A stretch of 64,000 bases of DNA from Desulforhopalus singaporensis (GCF_900104445.1 NZ_FNJI01000005.1:149778-213777); one strand, 5' to 3'. Shown: positions 1-9,585, counted from the first letter of the stretch. Made by a program: numbers and translations. The notes: generated by a model not told the origin, from the sequence alone.

Positions 1-190
1 GGGAAGGAATCTGCGCGCTTTCTGGGGCATAGCCCTGGGAGCCGTGGCGGCTGTGCTTGCCGGAACCGGTAACTTGAAAGCGATTCAGACCGCATCGATA
101 GCCACCGCTTTTCCCCTGATGTTTTTGCTGCTGCTGGTACTTTTCGGCATCTTCAAAGGACTCAACGGACAAAGTGATGCCCAGAAATAG
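1..190 (+). CDS. BCCT-family osmolyte transporter, C-terminal end (partial)
   Basis: Only the last 62 codons are inside the window, read from base 2 to a TAG stop. The peptide contains FWGIALGAVAAVLAG, then LKAIQTASIATAFP, then a last hydrophobic segment FPLMFLLLLVLFGIF and a short polar tail. This 'RxFWG...LKAxQTASI' pattern is typical of the last two membrane helices of betaine/choline/carnitine transporters. BCCT proteins are inner-membrane Na+- or H+-coupled carriers of quaternary ammonium compounds. The next gene, 67 bases downstream on the same strand, is an MttB-family methyltransferase, so an uptake-plus-demethylation pair for a betaine-like compound is likely. The substrate cannot be read from this fragment. 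Confidence 0.75.
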   Translation, partial: GRNLRAFWGIALGAVAAVLAGTGNLKAIQTASIATAFPLMFLLLLVLFGIFKGLNGQSDAQK

Positions 191-257
191 ACACCAGTAA
201 TGAAAAAGTCGTTGCGCGAAGCAATCGCGAATAACGACATAAGCAAAGGAGAATACT

Positions 258-1679
258 ATGTACGATAGAATGCAGGAATTGAGTTCGGCCCAGATGACTA
301 AGGTTCATGACGCATCCATGGAGCTGCTGGGTAAGGCGGGAATTGTTATAAACGACACGGAAGCTCTGGAAATATTCAAGAAAAACGGGTTCAAGGTGGA
401 AGGGAAAAAGGTCTTCCCCACGGAGACCCAGGTACGGGACGCACTGAGCAAGGTTCCTGAAAAATTTGCCATTGAAGCCCGCAATCCGGAAAAAAGCGTG
501 TCTGTCGGCGGCGATGATTTCGTGCTGCTGCCGGGGTACGGCGCCCCCTATATCATAGATGCCAGCGGCGACCAGCGGGAAGCGCGTATGGAGGACTACG
601 ATACCTTCTGTAAATTAATCCATACCTCCAAACATATAGACATGAATGGCTGGATGATGGTCGAGCCGGGCGATCTTCCGGCGGCGACCGCCCATCTGGA
701 CATGACACTTTCTTCCATCCTGCTGTGCGACAAACCGTTTATGGGCAGCCCGGTATCCCGCCAGGGAGTTCTTGACGGCATTGAAATGGCAGGTATCGCC
801 TGGGGCGGAAAAGACAAGATCATGGACAAGCCGGTTTCCATATCGCTTATCAACTCTCTTTCTCCGCTGCAGTTTTCCGAGGAGATGTTAGGGTCGCTGA
901 TCGAGCTTGTCCGTCACGGCCAGCCCTGCATCGTGGCGTCATTGATCATGGCAGGAGCCTCCGGCCCGGTGACCCTCGCCGGAGTAATGGCGCTGCAGAA
1001 TGCGGAAATCCTCACCGGGATAACCCTGGCCCAGCTGGTCCGCGAAGGTGCACCGGTGGTCTACGGTTCCACCTCGTCAGCCATGGATATGAAAACCGGC
1101 GGGCTCTCCATCGGTGCTCCGGAGCTGTCTAAAAATATTAACTACACCGCCCAGATGGCTCGGTTCTATAACATGCCGAGCAGGTCCGGCGGCGGTCTTA
1201 CCGACGCTCTTTATCCAGACGGCCAGGCCGGGGCGGAATCGGCGCTGGCTCTTCTGAACACGCTGCGCGGCGGTGTCAACTGTGTCCTCCATTCGTGCGG
1301 TATCCTCGGCTCCTATATCGCCATGAGCTTTGAAAAATTCCTGATGGACGAAGAGATCTGCGGCATGGTCAGGCAGATGATCAAGCCGATTGACATCAGT
1401 GACGAGGCGATAGATATCGATATGATCGCCGAGGTTGGCCCCGGCGGACAGTATCTGACCCATCCCAAGACCTTTAAGCTGTGCCGGTCAGAATTCTATA
1501 TGCCGGATCTGATGGTGCGAACCAATCATGATGCCTGGACCAAGGCCGGAAGGCTGAAAATCGACGAGGTTGCAGGCTCCAAGCTGAGCCAGCGTCTTGC
1601 CAAGTATGAGAAACCGGATATCGATCCGGGTATTGAAAAAGACCTGGCGGCATATGTGAACAGCCGCAAAAACGCGTAA
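258..1679 (+). CDS. MttB-family methyltransferase, non-pyrrolysine type (glycine betaine:corrinoid methyltransferase-like)
   Basis: The 473-residue protein is cytoplasmic and matches the trimethylamine methyltransferase (MttB) family along its whole length. The C-terminal half has the conserved run PSRSGGGLTDALYPDGQAG, then LRGGVNCVLHSCGILGSY and the acidic MDEEICGM segment. The reading frame is open with no internal TAG, so it belongs to the non-pyrrolysine branch, whose characterised member MtgB demethylates glycine betaine and hands the methyl group to a corrinoid protein. The start has a good AAGGAG ribosome site six bases upstream. The preceding BCCT transporter supports a betaine or related quaternary amine as substrate. 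No corrinoid protein, MtgA-like methyltransferase or corrinoid activase lies in the window, so the methyl acceptor must be encoded elsewhere. Proline betaine, carnitine or butyrobetaine are equally possible substrates. Confidence 0.85.
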   Translation: MYDRMQELSSAQMTKVHDASMELLGKAGIVINDTEALEIFKKNGFKVEGKKVFPTETQVRDALSKVPEKFAIEARNPEKSVSVGGDDFVLLPGYGAPYIIDASGDQREARMEDYDTFCKLIHTSKHIDMNGWMMVEPGDLPAATAHLDMTLSSILLCDKPFMGSPVSRQGVLDGIEMAGIAWGGKDKIMDKPVSISLINSLSPLQFSEEMLGSLIELVRHGQPCIVASLIMAGASGPVTLAGVMALQNAEILTGITLAQLVREGAPVVYGSTSSAMDMKTGGLSIGAPELSKNINYTAQMARFYNMPSRSGGGLTDALYPDGQAGAESALALLNTLRGGVNCVLHSCGILGSYIAMSFEKFLMDEEICGMVRQMIKPIDISDEAIDIDMIAEVGPGGQYLTHPKTFKLCRSEFYMPDLMVRTNHDAWTKAGRLKIDEVAGSKLSQRLAKYEKPDIDPGIEKDLAAYVNSRKNA

Positions 1680-1998
1680 CGCGCGCTGGTGGCGCACTTC
1701 AGACAGGAGTCCGAAGTGCGCCACCTGTCACCTGCCCCTGCGATCTCACACGAATTCCCCACCAATTCTCCTCCCGTTTTCCCCTTTAACTTCTGTCTTT
1801 TCCGTATCCGCCGAAACGCACCCTCATCGCAGCTGTCAACCGGTGGCCCCCGTTTGCTCTACTGTTTTTAGCGGCTGGTTAAAGGGTAAGGCAATTGACC
1901 GGACCTGTGGTTTTGTGTACAATCACAGCCAATATCGTATTATTGCAGCTACCTGCATGAAGAGTGGCTTGTCGGAGAGAAAGAGTTAGAGGTGCTTT
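1680..1998. other. 319-bp intergenic region between mttB-like gene and acyl-CoA ligase
   Basis: No convincing gene is present; a 60-codon open frame here has no ribosome site and no recognisable product. The region begins with a strong hairpin right after the methyltransferase stop (separate entry). The downstream half is AT-richer and presumably holds the promoter of the acyl-CoA ligase gene, but I could not pick a clear -35/-10 pair. Confidence 0.5.
1688..1725. repeat. 13-bp perfect inverted repeat (hairpin)
   Basis: The arms GGTGGCGCACTTC and GAAGTGCGCCACC are exact reverse complements separated by 12 bases. The hairpin lies eight bases after the methyltransferase stop codon. It is GC-rich enough to form in RNA but is not followed by a U-tract on either strand, so it is not a textbook intrinsic terminator. 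It could be an RNA 3'-end stabiliser or a dispersed intergenic repeat. Confidence 0.6.
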
Positions 1999-3696
1999 AT
2001 GAATTCAGTGGTTGAAGTCGGTAGGACGCTAAACTATGTCATCGACTCCAGTTGTGCAAAATACAGGGACAGGCCCGCCATAGGCATGGCCATGGAGGCG
2101 CCGCTGACCTATGGTGAACTGCACGAGAGAATTTTGTCTCTGGCCGTCAGGCTGCAGGCGGAGGGAATCCAGAAAGAGGATCGTGTCGCTATCCTGGGTG
2201 AAAATTCCCATAACTGGGGAATAGCCTATCTGGCTGTTGTGCGTCTGGGCGCCGTGGCGGTCCCCATTCTTCCCGATCTGCCGGAGACCGATGTGCACCA
2301 TATTCTCAATGTTATGCAGGTCAAAGTGCTGTTTACCACCCAGAAACAGATTGAAAAGATCTATGAGATGCAGGAGGTGCTGCGCTGTCCGGTAATAACT
2401 CTTGATAACTATGTTCCAACAGTCGATATCGTCCCGGTGCAGACCTTTACGGACTATCTCGATGAGGCGCTGGCAGCTTTTGCCGACGAAAAAAACGATC
2501 CGGTATTCAGCCCGGTGGCGGAAAACGACCTGGCCTCCATCCTGTACACTTCAGGGACTTCCGGGTATTCCAAGGCGGTCATGCTGAGCCACAGGAATCT
2601 TGCCGCCAACGCCTATGCCGCGGCAACGCTTGCCAAGGTGGAGCCTGGCTCGGTATGGCTCTCTATTCTGCCCATGTCCCACACCTATGAGTTTACCTGC
2701 GGGTTTATTCTTCCGCTGCTCTGCGGCGGGCGGATCGCCTATGCGGGGAAAACTCCCACTCCAGCTATTTTGCAGAAATTGTGCAACCATGAAAAACCCT
2801 TTGCCATTTTTGCCGTCCCTCTGGTACTTGAGAAAATTTACAAGAAGCGGATCCTGCCGCAGATCGAAAAATCCGTCGCCCTGAAGCTGCTGTGCAGGTT
2901 GGAGGTCGGCAGAAAGTTGATCTATAAGAAAATCGGTAAAAAATTAACGGCCTTTTTCGGGGGCAACCTCGAACTCATGGGCATCGGGGGGGCGGCACTG
3001 AATCCTGAGGTGGAAAGATTTTTCAATGAGGCCGGATTTCCCTACCTGATAGGCTACGGCATGACCGAATCGGCCCCGCTTATTTCCGGGGGCCCCTTGG
3101 GAGATCCTACCATCTCGGTGGGATCGGCCGGAAAACCTATTCCGGGGGTGGAGGTGAAAATCGTCCGTCCCGATCCGGAGCATGGCATAGGAGAGATCAC
3201 CGTGTCAGGGCCGAACGTGATGTGCGGATATTACGGTGACAAGGAAGCGACCGACGAAGTGCTCAGCGACGACGGGTGGCTGTCCACCGGTGATCTGGGA
3301 TTTGTCGACCGACGGGGAAACCTTCATGTTACCGGCAGGTCTAAAAATGTCATCGTGTTGACCAACGGGGAAAATGTCTACCCGGAGGCCATTGAGCACA
3401 AGATCAACAGCTATCACTGGGTGGTGGAAAGTCTGATAATCGAGGCCAACGATCAGCTGGAGGCGTGGGTCTATCCCGACTATGAGTTTATCGATGAGGA
3501 GACCGCGGGAAAGTCACGTTCTGAACGCCGTGAATTCATAGAAAGACTTCTTGATGAGATGCGTTTTGAACTCAACGAAAAGGTGTCGAAATCGTCCCGG
3601 ATCGCAAAGGTCTTCGAACGTCGTGAACCCTTTATCAAGACCGCGACCCACAAGATCAAACGATATCTCTACAGCGGTCACGGCATCCTGGGATAA
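1999..3696 (+). CDS. AMP-forming acyl-CoA synthetase (long-chain fatty acid--CoA ligase family)
   Basis: This 565-residue member of the ANL superfamily should activate a carboxylic acid with ATP to an acyl-adenylate and transfer it to CoA. The P-loop-like motif is ASILYTSGTSGYSKAVMLSH, with the GYGMTESAP adenylate-binding motif near residue 355. The hinge/A8 region LSTGDLGFVDRRGNLHVTGR is followed by the 'ENVYPEAIE' segment. The C-terminal lysine motif is in IKTATHKIKRY. All family motifs are intact, and length fits a FadD-like or AMP-binding ligase. The start has an AGAGGTG site a few bases upstream. The molybdoenzyme gene begins 81 bases downstream on the same strand, so co-transcription is plausible. 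Chain length and substrate cannot be decided; a long-chain acid is suggested only by overall similarity. Confidence 0.85.
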   Translation: MNSVVEVGRTLNYVIDSSCAKYRDRPAIGMAMEAPLTYGELHERILSLAVRLQAEGIQKEDRVAILGENSHNWGIAYLAVVRLGAVAVPILPDLPETDVHHILNVMQVKVLFTTQKQIEKIYEMQEVLRCPVITLDNYVPTVDIVPVQTFTDYLDEALAAFADEKNDPVFSPVAENDLASILYTSGTSGYSKAVMLSHRNLAANAYAAATLAKVEPGSVWLSILPMSHTYEFTCGFILPLLCGGRIAYAGKTPTPAILQKLCNHEKPFAIFAVPLVLEKIYKKRILPQIEKSVALKLLCRLEVGRKLIYKKIGKKLTAFFGGNLELMGIGGAALNPEVERFFNEAGFPYLIGYGMTESAPLISGGPLGDPTISVGSAGKPIPGVEVKIVRPDPEHGIGEITVSGPNVMCGYYGDKEATDEVLSDDGWLSTGDLGFVDRRGNLHVTGRSKNVIVLTNGENVYPEAIEHKINSYHWVVESLIIEANDQLEAWVYPDYEFIDEETAGKSRSERREFIERLLDEMRFELNEKVSKSSRIAKVFERREPFIKTATHKIKRYLYSGHGILG

Positions 3697-3777
3697 GGTT
3701 GTCTGCCGGCAACAGGTTTTCCAGCTCTTTCCTGCCGGTATAAGGGATAAGTCTGAACAATTGAAAAAGAGGAGGCC

Positions 3778-5829
3778 ATGTTGTCTGGTGATGGTGTAAA
3801 ACAGCTGAAAAAAAGTATCTGTCCCCTGGACTGCCCGGACAGCTGCGGCCTGATCGTTCATGTTACCGGCGGGCGGGTGACGGCGCTGGGCGGCGACCCA
3901 GATCATCCCTATACCAACGGCTTTATCTGCAGGAAGATGCACCGTTATCCCGAGCGGTTGTACGGGAGCGACCGCATTCTTTATCCGCAGCTGCGTATCG
4001 GCGACAAAGGAGCCGGAAAATTCAGGCGTATCAGCTGGCAGGAGGCGATACGGCTCTGTGGTGAAAAACTGTCGCAGGTTCGCGACAAATTCGGCCCTGA
4101 AACTATTCTGCCCTACTGCTATGCCGGCAATATGGGAATGATCAACAGGTTCGCCGGATTTCCTTTTTTTCACCGGCTGGGAACCCTGCAGCTCGATCAG
4201 ACTATCTGTTCGGCGGCGGCAGGGGCCGGCTGGGACGCCCATTGCGGTGGTTTGGCTGGGTGTCCCCCTGAGCAGGCGGCGGACAGTTCAGTGATAGTCG
4301 CCTGGGGAATCGATATCAAGGTCACCAACGTTCATTTCTGGCAATATGTGGTCAAGGCAAGAAAAAAAGGGGCGAAACTGGTGGTTATAGACCCCTGCAG
4401 AAACGAAACGGCAAAATCTGCCGATTACTATATCCAGGTTCGTCCCGGCGGCGATGGCGCCCTGGCCCTTGGCTGCTGTAAGATTCTTCTGGGGTGGAGG
4501 AAGACCGACGGAGCGTTTATCGAGCAGTCGACCGAAGGGTTTGCCGAGTTTGAAAGCTATCTCCGAACCCGGAAGATTGGTGAATTTGTTGCAGCAAGTG
4601 GGGTGGCAGTAGAGCAGATGGAGCAGCTGGCTGCTCTGGTCTCGGAAAACCGCAGAACATTTATGCGGATCGGCGTCGGCATGACCCGAAACAGCAGGGC
4701 GGGAATGGCGGTGCGGGCGGTGACCGCCCTTGGCGCCGTGCTGGGATTGTTTGGTGGCGGGAGTGGCCGGGGGGTACTGCTTAGTAGCCGGGCGTTCGGT
4801 GGCGACAGGGAAGTTCTGGTGCACAAAAAGCTTCTGGCTAAAGAGACCGAACGGATAAACATGGTGCAGCTGGGCAGGGCGCTGGTTGCCCGGACACCGC
4901 CGGTCAAAGCGCTTGTGGTCTATAATTCCAACCCGCTCAGTGTCTGCCCCGACGGCTCCATGGTCCGTCAGGGGCTTGCACGGGAGGACCTCTTTACCGT
5001 TGTCCATGAGCAGGTCATGACGCCAACCGCCAGATATGCCGACCTGCTGCTCCCGGCGACCACGTTTCTGGAAAACCTCGATCTTTACACCGGATACGGT
5101 CATTTCTACCTTGGAGTCGCTGAACCGGTGATTGAACCGGTCGGGGAGGCAAAAAGTAATTTCGACCTGTTCAGACTCATGGCAAAGGAGATGGGATTTG
5201 ATGAACAACCGTTTCAGGAAAGCTGTCGCGACCGGCTGTTACAATACCTCGCCACTATTGATTCGGCGGATTCCGGGCTGTCAGCTGAGCAGATGATGGA
5301 CGGCAGATATGTGGTGTCACCAAAAGCTGAGGGGTACGGGGAGGAGTTCAGAACGGGCGGGCGCAAGTTCAGCTTCGTCCTCGACAGCGAATCTCTCGCT
5401 CCAAGATCGATTAGCCTTACGTGCCAGGAAGAAGCAGACGACCCCGACCTGCAGTCGAGGTTTTCGCTGCAGCTGGTGACGCCGCCTGTTGCCGATCTGT
5501 TGAACAGCACCTTCGGCGAGCGTTATCCCGGTACGGTTGGAACCGTGCTGGTCAACCCCGCCGACGCAGAGCTCTTGGGGATTGTAGACAAGCAGCGGGT
5601 GCAGATTGTCAACCATCGGGGATCGGTTACAAGAGTGGCCAGAGTGACCACCGATGTGGGGCCGCAAGTGGTTGCCGCGCCGGGACTTTACTGGCCGGCA
5701 GAGCCCGCACCGGCCGGGGGGCAAGATAAAGGAATCAACGACCTCACCTCCCAGAAGCTGACTGATATGGGAGGCGGTGCGACTTTTCACGAATCGCTTG
5801 TTACCCTGGTGCCGTGCCGGAAACAGTAG
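3778..5829 (+). CDS. Molybdopterin-dependent oxidoreductase, DMSO reductase family
   Basis: The 683-residue protein has the N-terminal iron-sulfur pattern CPLDCPDSC followed by NGFICRK (C-x3-C-x3-C-x~27-C), which binds a [4Fe-4S] cluster. The Mo/W-bis-MGD domains follow, with VVIDPCRNETAKSADYY and a C-terminal dinucleotide-binding domain with VLVNPADAELLGI. No twin-arginine signal is present, so a cytoplasmic location is likely. Residues around LDQTICSAAAGAGWD lie where the metal ligand is expected; I cannot assign Ser or Cys confidently. No electron-transfer subunit is adjacent. The ATG sits only two bases after a GGAGG site, so the next codon (TTG, five bases from the site) may be the real start. 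FdhD and MobB, needed for such cofactors, are encoded 12-14 kb downstream. The substrate is unknown. Confidence 0.82.
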   Translation: MLSGDGVKQLKKSICPLDCPDSCGLIVHVTGGRVTALGGDPDHPYTNGFICRKMHRYPERLYGSDRILYPQLRIGDKGAGKFRRISWQEAIRLCGEKLSQVRDKFGPETILPYCYAGNMGMINRFAGFPFFHRLGTLQLDQTICSAAAGAGWDAHCGGLAGCPPEQAADSSVIVAWGIDIKVTNVHFWQYVVKARKKGAKLVVIDPCRNETAKSADYYIQVRPGGDGALALGCCKILLGWRKTDGAFIEQSTEGFAEFESYLRTRKIGEFVAASGVAVEQMEQLAALVSENRRTFMRIGVGMTRNSRAGMAVRAVTALGAVLGLFGGGSGRGVLLSSRAFGGDREVLVHKKLLAKETERINMVQLGRALVARTPPVKALVVYNSNPLSVCPDGSMVRQGLAREDLFTVVHEQVMTPTARYADLLLPATTFLENLDLYTGYGHFYLGVAEPVIEPVGEAKSNFDLFRLMAKEMGFDEQPFQESCRDRLLQYLATIDSADSGLSAEQMMDGRYVVSPKAEGYGEEFRTGGRKFSFVLDSESLAPRSISLTCQEEADDPDLQSRFSLQLVTPPVADLLNSTFGERYPGTVGTVLVNPADAELLGIVDKQRVQIVNHRGSVTRVARVTTDVGPQVVAAPGLYWPAEPAPAGGQDKGINDLTSQKLTDMGGGATFHESLVTLVPCRKQ

Positions 5830-5858
5830 CTACCTGCCCGGCGGCGATCATTTTCCGA

Positions 5859-6491
5859 TCAGGACAGCAGCAGATGGTTGGCAAAGCTGATCAGTGGCAG
5901 AATAACCTTGGACAGCATGCCGCTGAAAGCGAGTATGAGGATGAGGATGAATCCGTACCGTTCGTAGCGGATGTAGGAAGCTGCCAGCCTGTTGGGCAGT
6001 AGTCCGGCCAGGATCCTGCTGCCGTCAAGCGGGGGGATCGGCAGGAAATTGAAGATGCAGAGAACCAGATTGATCCATACGCTGGCAATAAGCATGCCGT
6101 TGACCGGCACCAGGATCGCTTCCGCCAGGCTGGAGTAGGGAATTGTCGACGCCAGCAGCCACAGTCCTTTTGCCAGCAATGCACTGATGACGGCTAACCC
6201 CAGATTTGTCGCTGGTCCCGCCAGCGCAACCCACAGCATATCCCGTTTGGGATTTCTGAAATAACCGGGATTGACCGGCACCGGTTTCGCCCAGCCGAAC
6301 TTGATAAAGAAGAACGCGATGGTGCCAAGCGGATCCAGGTGCTTGAGCGGGTTGAGGGTCAGCCTTCCCAGGCTCTTGGCGGTGGGATCACCGAGTCGAT
6401 AGGCAATGTAGCCATGGGCGAATTCGTGGAGTGTAAGCGCCAGAAGCAGCGGCGGGGCGAGGATGGTCAGTTCGCTTATAAAATTGTTCAT
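5859..6491 (-). CDS. Site-2 protease family (M50) membrane metalloprotease
   Basis: This 210-residue polytopic protein has the zinc-binding HEFAHGYIA (HExxH) motif in its first membrane helix and the second metal motif NFLPIPPLDGSRIL near residue 140. Those two motifs define the short, PDZ-less M50 proteases found in many anaerobes. It should cleave membrane-embedded segments of substrate proteins in the inner membrane. Its start is 302 bases downstream of the end of the DHH-CBS-CCA gene on the same strand. No target is identifiable from the context. The length is normal for this compact group and both motifs are intact. Confidence 0.88.
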   Translation of the reverse strand: MNNFISELTILAPPLLLALTLHEFAHGYIAYRLGDPTAKSLGRLTLNPLKHLDPLGTIAFFFIKFGWAKPVPVNPGYFRNPKRDMLWVALAGPATNLGLAVISALLAKGLWLLASTIPYSSLAEAILVPVNGMLIASVWINLVLCIFNFLPIPPLDGSRILAGLLPNRLAASYIRYERYGFILILILAFSGMLSKVILPLISFANHLLLS

Positions 6492-6793
6492 TGTACTGAA
6501 TGTAGTTTCTTAATAGTTAACAAAACGTCCTGTTATCGTGTGATTCAACAGTAACCATTTGGAACGGGAGGGCAACCTCTTTGCCGCAATTCTCACGGAT
6601 TTCCTGACATTACAGTCAACAGCATGGTTTTGCAATGAAAACGGATATTGATGAAATTTCTCGGTGGTTCCCGTCTCAAAACCGGAGGTCGGCCCTGCGC
6701 TGCGATGGATAGTTCCTGAAAACCGGGCGCCTTTCGGGGTGTGCAGGCCGGCCGCTGTCAGCTGTGAAAAACTCTGGTGATCAGTAGTCCGGG
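6492..6793. other. 302-bp gap between M50 protease gene and CCA-enzyme gene
   Basis: A long minus-strand open frame crosses this gap, but most of it lies antisense-frame inside the CCA gene and it has no recognisable domain, so I do not call it. The gap shows no T-tract hairpin that I could confirm and no clear promoter. It probably carries the leader of the M50 protease gene. Confidence 0.4.
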
Positions 6794-9457
6794 TTAGCGG
6801 GGAAATTTTTTGGTGACCAGCAGGATTTCCTGTTCGCTGGATGCCGCAAGCCCGTCCAGCCGGCAATTTTTTAGATAATCGAGAATCTTCTTGAATCTGG
6901 GGCCGGGGGTGTAGCCGAGAGCGATAAGGTCTTTTCCGGTAACGGCCGGTTTGAGCTCCCTGAGGGTGGTTACATATGAAGAGATTGCTTTTTTGACATG
7001 GTTTTTTCTGGCGATGGCCATCATATAGAGCAACCCTTCTATCTGTATGGATTCCAGGCACGCCACGATCTCACTGTTTTTCATCCGGCGGTCTCTTCTG
7101 AGAGTGTGTATTGCCCTGTCGCAGAGAATTTTCTGATCCCGTAGATAGTTGGTGTTTTTCTGGGTTTCCTCAAACCGTTTACAGAAGCGCAGCAGAATAT
7201 CCACCGGCGAGCGCGACATGATTGTGAGCAGGTAGACCATCCAGTTCTGGCACGGCTCGTCCAGGTAAAGCAGCCGGTGCCAGGAAATGGCCATCTGGGC
7301 CTGGATCAGAATATGGCCATACCTTCGGTCAACCTTGTAGTGGGGGCGAAGGTCGGGCCAGAGGAATTGAAAAAGATTAAATTCCGACAGACGCTGCAGA
7401 GCCGGGAGAGGGTTCTCCTCGCTGAGGATGATTTTAAGTTCCGATAAAAACCTCATGTCGGCAGCTTTGCCGAACAGCTTCATGGTGACCGCGTTGTTGA
7501 TCAATCTCCTGGTGTGGGGAGAAATCTGGAATCCCATCCGCTTTTCAAACCGTATCGCTCTGAATATTCTGCTGGGATCTTCCACGAAACTGAGATTGTG
7601 AAGAACCTTGATCACCTTCTTCTTGAGATCGCTCTGGCAGTTGAAAAAATCTATCAGGGTACCGAAACGGGCGGGGTTGAGCTGGATGGCCATGGCGTTG
7701 ATAGTAAAATCGCGGCGACTGAGGTCAAGCTTGATGGAAGAGAGCTCGACTGTCGGCATGGCTGCCGGGTATTCGTAATATTCCAGACGGGCGGTGGCGA
7801 TGTCTATCTTGAAGCCGTTTTTCATGAGCACCACTGCGGTCTTGAACCGTTCATGTTTGCGGTAACGTCCCCCCAGGTGGGCGGCCAGCGCTTTGGCAAA
7901 GAGGATGCCGTCCCCCTCAATGACGATGTCGAGATCGAAGTTGGGTTTTTTCAGCAGTAAATCCCGAACGAATCCACCCACGGCGTAGGCGTTATAGTCT
8001 CTTTTTTGCGCCACCTCGCCGATGGTCCTCAAGAGGGTCGTCATTTTTTTATGGAGGCACTCGACAATTACTGTGGTCAGGTTTCTCGTCCTCTCAAGGG
8101 ATGGATGATCTGCTTCGCTGAGCAGGTCTTTGGGCAGGTGGGCGGGGTCGTTGACCAGCCGGTTGAGCAGGTCTGTGCGGGTAATGATGCCGACTATGTT
8201 GTCGTCGGCGAGGATAGGGATGATCCGCTGCCGGTTTTCGATAATAAGCCTCTGGATATCACCAAGGGTCGCCCCAAGGGGAAGGGTCTCCACCTCGCTG
8301 GTCATGTAGTCGCTTACCGGCCTTCTGCCCAGGTTGTGGTGCATTGCTTTCTCGACAATCTGTCTGGTGATAATGCCTTGTATTGCCGTGCTTTTCTGGG
8401 TTTTTTGGTCACTGTCGGCACAGACCGGCGCTGCGGTGATGTTGTATCGGGTGAGGACGTCCTTGACCGCGTCTATGGTGAGTTCGGGATTTACCGTGAT
8501 GGCCGGGGTCGACATCATCTCGCTGGCGATAGGCTGGGGGTGGATATGGCGGTGGAGGGTGTGGATAAGTTTTTCCTGGGCCTGGATCAGGGTCATCTCC
8601 TTGATGGTGGCGGAAGCCGCCGTGGCATGGCCGCCGCCGCCGAGGTCCCGGGCGATGGTTCCCACGTTGACGTCGGCGATCCTGCTTCTGGCGATGAAAT
8701 AGATCCTGCCCCCCATGGAGATAAGGGCGAACAGGACGTTGAGGTTTTCCATGGCCATGAATCGTTTGACGATAAGGGAGAATTCATCCATGTATTCGTC
8801 GAGGCTGTAAGTCACCACCACTATGGGGATGTCCTGAATAGTGTACTGCTTGGCGCTTTTCATCAGCTCATGAAGGATGGATATCTGGTGGGAGGTCAGC
8901 TCGTGGGTGAGAAATTGAGAGATCTGGTCGAGCTCCGCACCCTGTTTGACCAGCCAGGAAGCAGCCAGCAGATCCTTGGGGGTTGTGGTGAGGTGGGTGA
9001 AGGATCCGGTGTCTTCATAAATGCCGAGGGCGAATATGGTTGCCTCCTGGCTTGAGATGAGAGTCTTCTTTTTTTTGAGGATGTTTACCAGCAGGGTAGT
9101 GGTGGAGCCGCAGTTTTCAATCACTTCCAGGTGGCCCTTTATGTCCGCGCCATTTTCCAGGTGGTGGTCGTAAAGATGTATCTCAATGCCGGGGTTGGTG
9201 AGGCACTGCTTGAACGGGCCGATCCGGCCCGAGGTGCGGGTGTCCACCAGGATGAGTTTTGATACCTTGTCCAGTTCGATGTCTTTGACCTTGGCGAAGG
9301 TGTAGTTGTAGCCGAGGCTCTGGGCAATGAACGCTCGTACGTTGCGTTCCTGGGAGCCGGAGAAAGCCATGGTCGCTCCGGGATAGAGCTTTTGTACCGC
9401 GATCATTGAGGCAAGGCCGTCAAAGTCGGCGTTTACATGGGTGGTGATCAACTGCAT
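6794..9457 (-). CDS. CCA tRNA nucleotidyltransferase / poly(A) polymerase family protein with DHH-DHHA1 and tandem CBS domains
   Basis: The 887-residue protein has three parts. Residues 1-300 form a DHH phosphoesterase (HVNADFDGLASM, DTR, LYDHH) with a DHHA1 motif LGGGGHATAASA. Residues about 310-440 form two CBS domains, which usually bind adenine nucleotides. Residues about 480-887 form a class II nucleotidyltransferase (VGGFVRDLLL, then FDLDIVIEGDG with the catalytic DxD) and the RNA-binding helical region. Proteins of this architecture in delta-proteobacteria and cyanobacteria are A-adding or CCA-repair enzymes that mature tRNA 3' ends; the DHH domain may act on oligonucleotides or bis-phosphates. 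Motifs are intact. Whether it adds CC, A or CCA cannot be told from sequence, because organisms with this fusion often split the job between two enzymes. Confidence 0.88.
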   Translation of the reverse strand: MQLITTHVNADFDGLASMIAVQKLYPGATMAFSGSQERNVRAFIAQSLGYNYTFAKVKDIELDKVSKLILVDTRTSGRIGPFKQCLTNPGIEIHLYDHHLENGADIKGHLEVIENCGSTTTLLVNILKKKKTLISSQEATIFALGIYEDTGSFTHLTTTPKDLLAASWLVKQGAELDQISQFLTHELTSHQISILHELMKSAKQYTIQDIPIVVVTYSLDEYMDEFSLIVKRFMAMENLNVLFALISMGGRIYFIARSRIADVNVGTIARDLGGGGHATAASATIKEMTLIQAQEKLIHTLHRHIHPQPIASEMMSTPAITVNPELTIDAVKDVLTRYNITAAPVCADSDQKTQKSTAIQGIITRQIVEKAMHHNLGRRPVSDYMTSEVETLPLGATLGDIQRLIIENRQRIIPILADDNIVGIITRTDLLNRLVNDPAHLPKDLLSEADHPSLERTRNLTTVIVECLHKKMTTLLRTIGEVAQKRDYNAYAVGGFVRDLLLKKPNFDLDIVIEGDGILFAKALAAHLGGRYRKHERFKTAVVLMKNGFKIDIATARLEYYEYPAAMPTVELSSIKLDLSRRDFTINAMAIQLNPARFGTLIDFFNCQSDLKKKVIKVLHNLSFVEDPSRIFRAIRFEKRMGFQISPHTRRLINNAVTMKLFGKAADMRFLSELKIILSEENPLPALQRLSEFNLFQFLWPDLRPHYKVDRRYGHILIQAQMAISWHRLLYLDEPCQNWMVYLLTIMSRSPVDILLRFCKRFEETQKNTNYLRDQKILCDRAIHTLRRDRRMKNSEIVACLESIQIEGLLYMMAIARKNHVKKAISSYVTTLRELKPAVTGKDLIALGYTPGPRFKKILDYLKNCRLDGLAASSEQEILLVTKKFPR

Positions 9458-9585
9458 AAGGCATCGGTATAAGTAAAAGAAATCAAAAGAGTAAATGTCA
9501 TATAGAGGTATTGTAGGGTAAAACGGTCAAGATTGCCACATCATCTCGCAAGGGGGGGTGACAAAAAGGCCCCATATCCTGCTCC

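Noticed and set aside
4288..5208. 306-codon minus-strand frame opposite the molybdopterin oxidoreductase
   Set aside because: Composition is that of an antisense shadow (rich in His, Pro, Arg), and the plus-strand protein has intact motifs throughout.
6510..7061. 183-codon minus-strand frame between the M50 and CCA-enzyme genes
   Set aside because: Two thirds lie within the CCA gene in another frame; no ribosome site or recognisable domain.
8006..9055. 349-codon plus-strand frame opposite the CCA-enzyme gene
   Set aside because: It is antisense to the DHH and CBS domains, has no family resemblance, and is explained by the codon bias of the real minus-strand gene.
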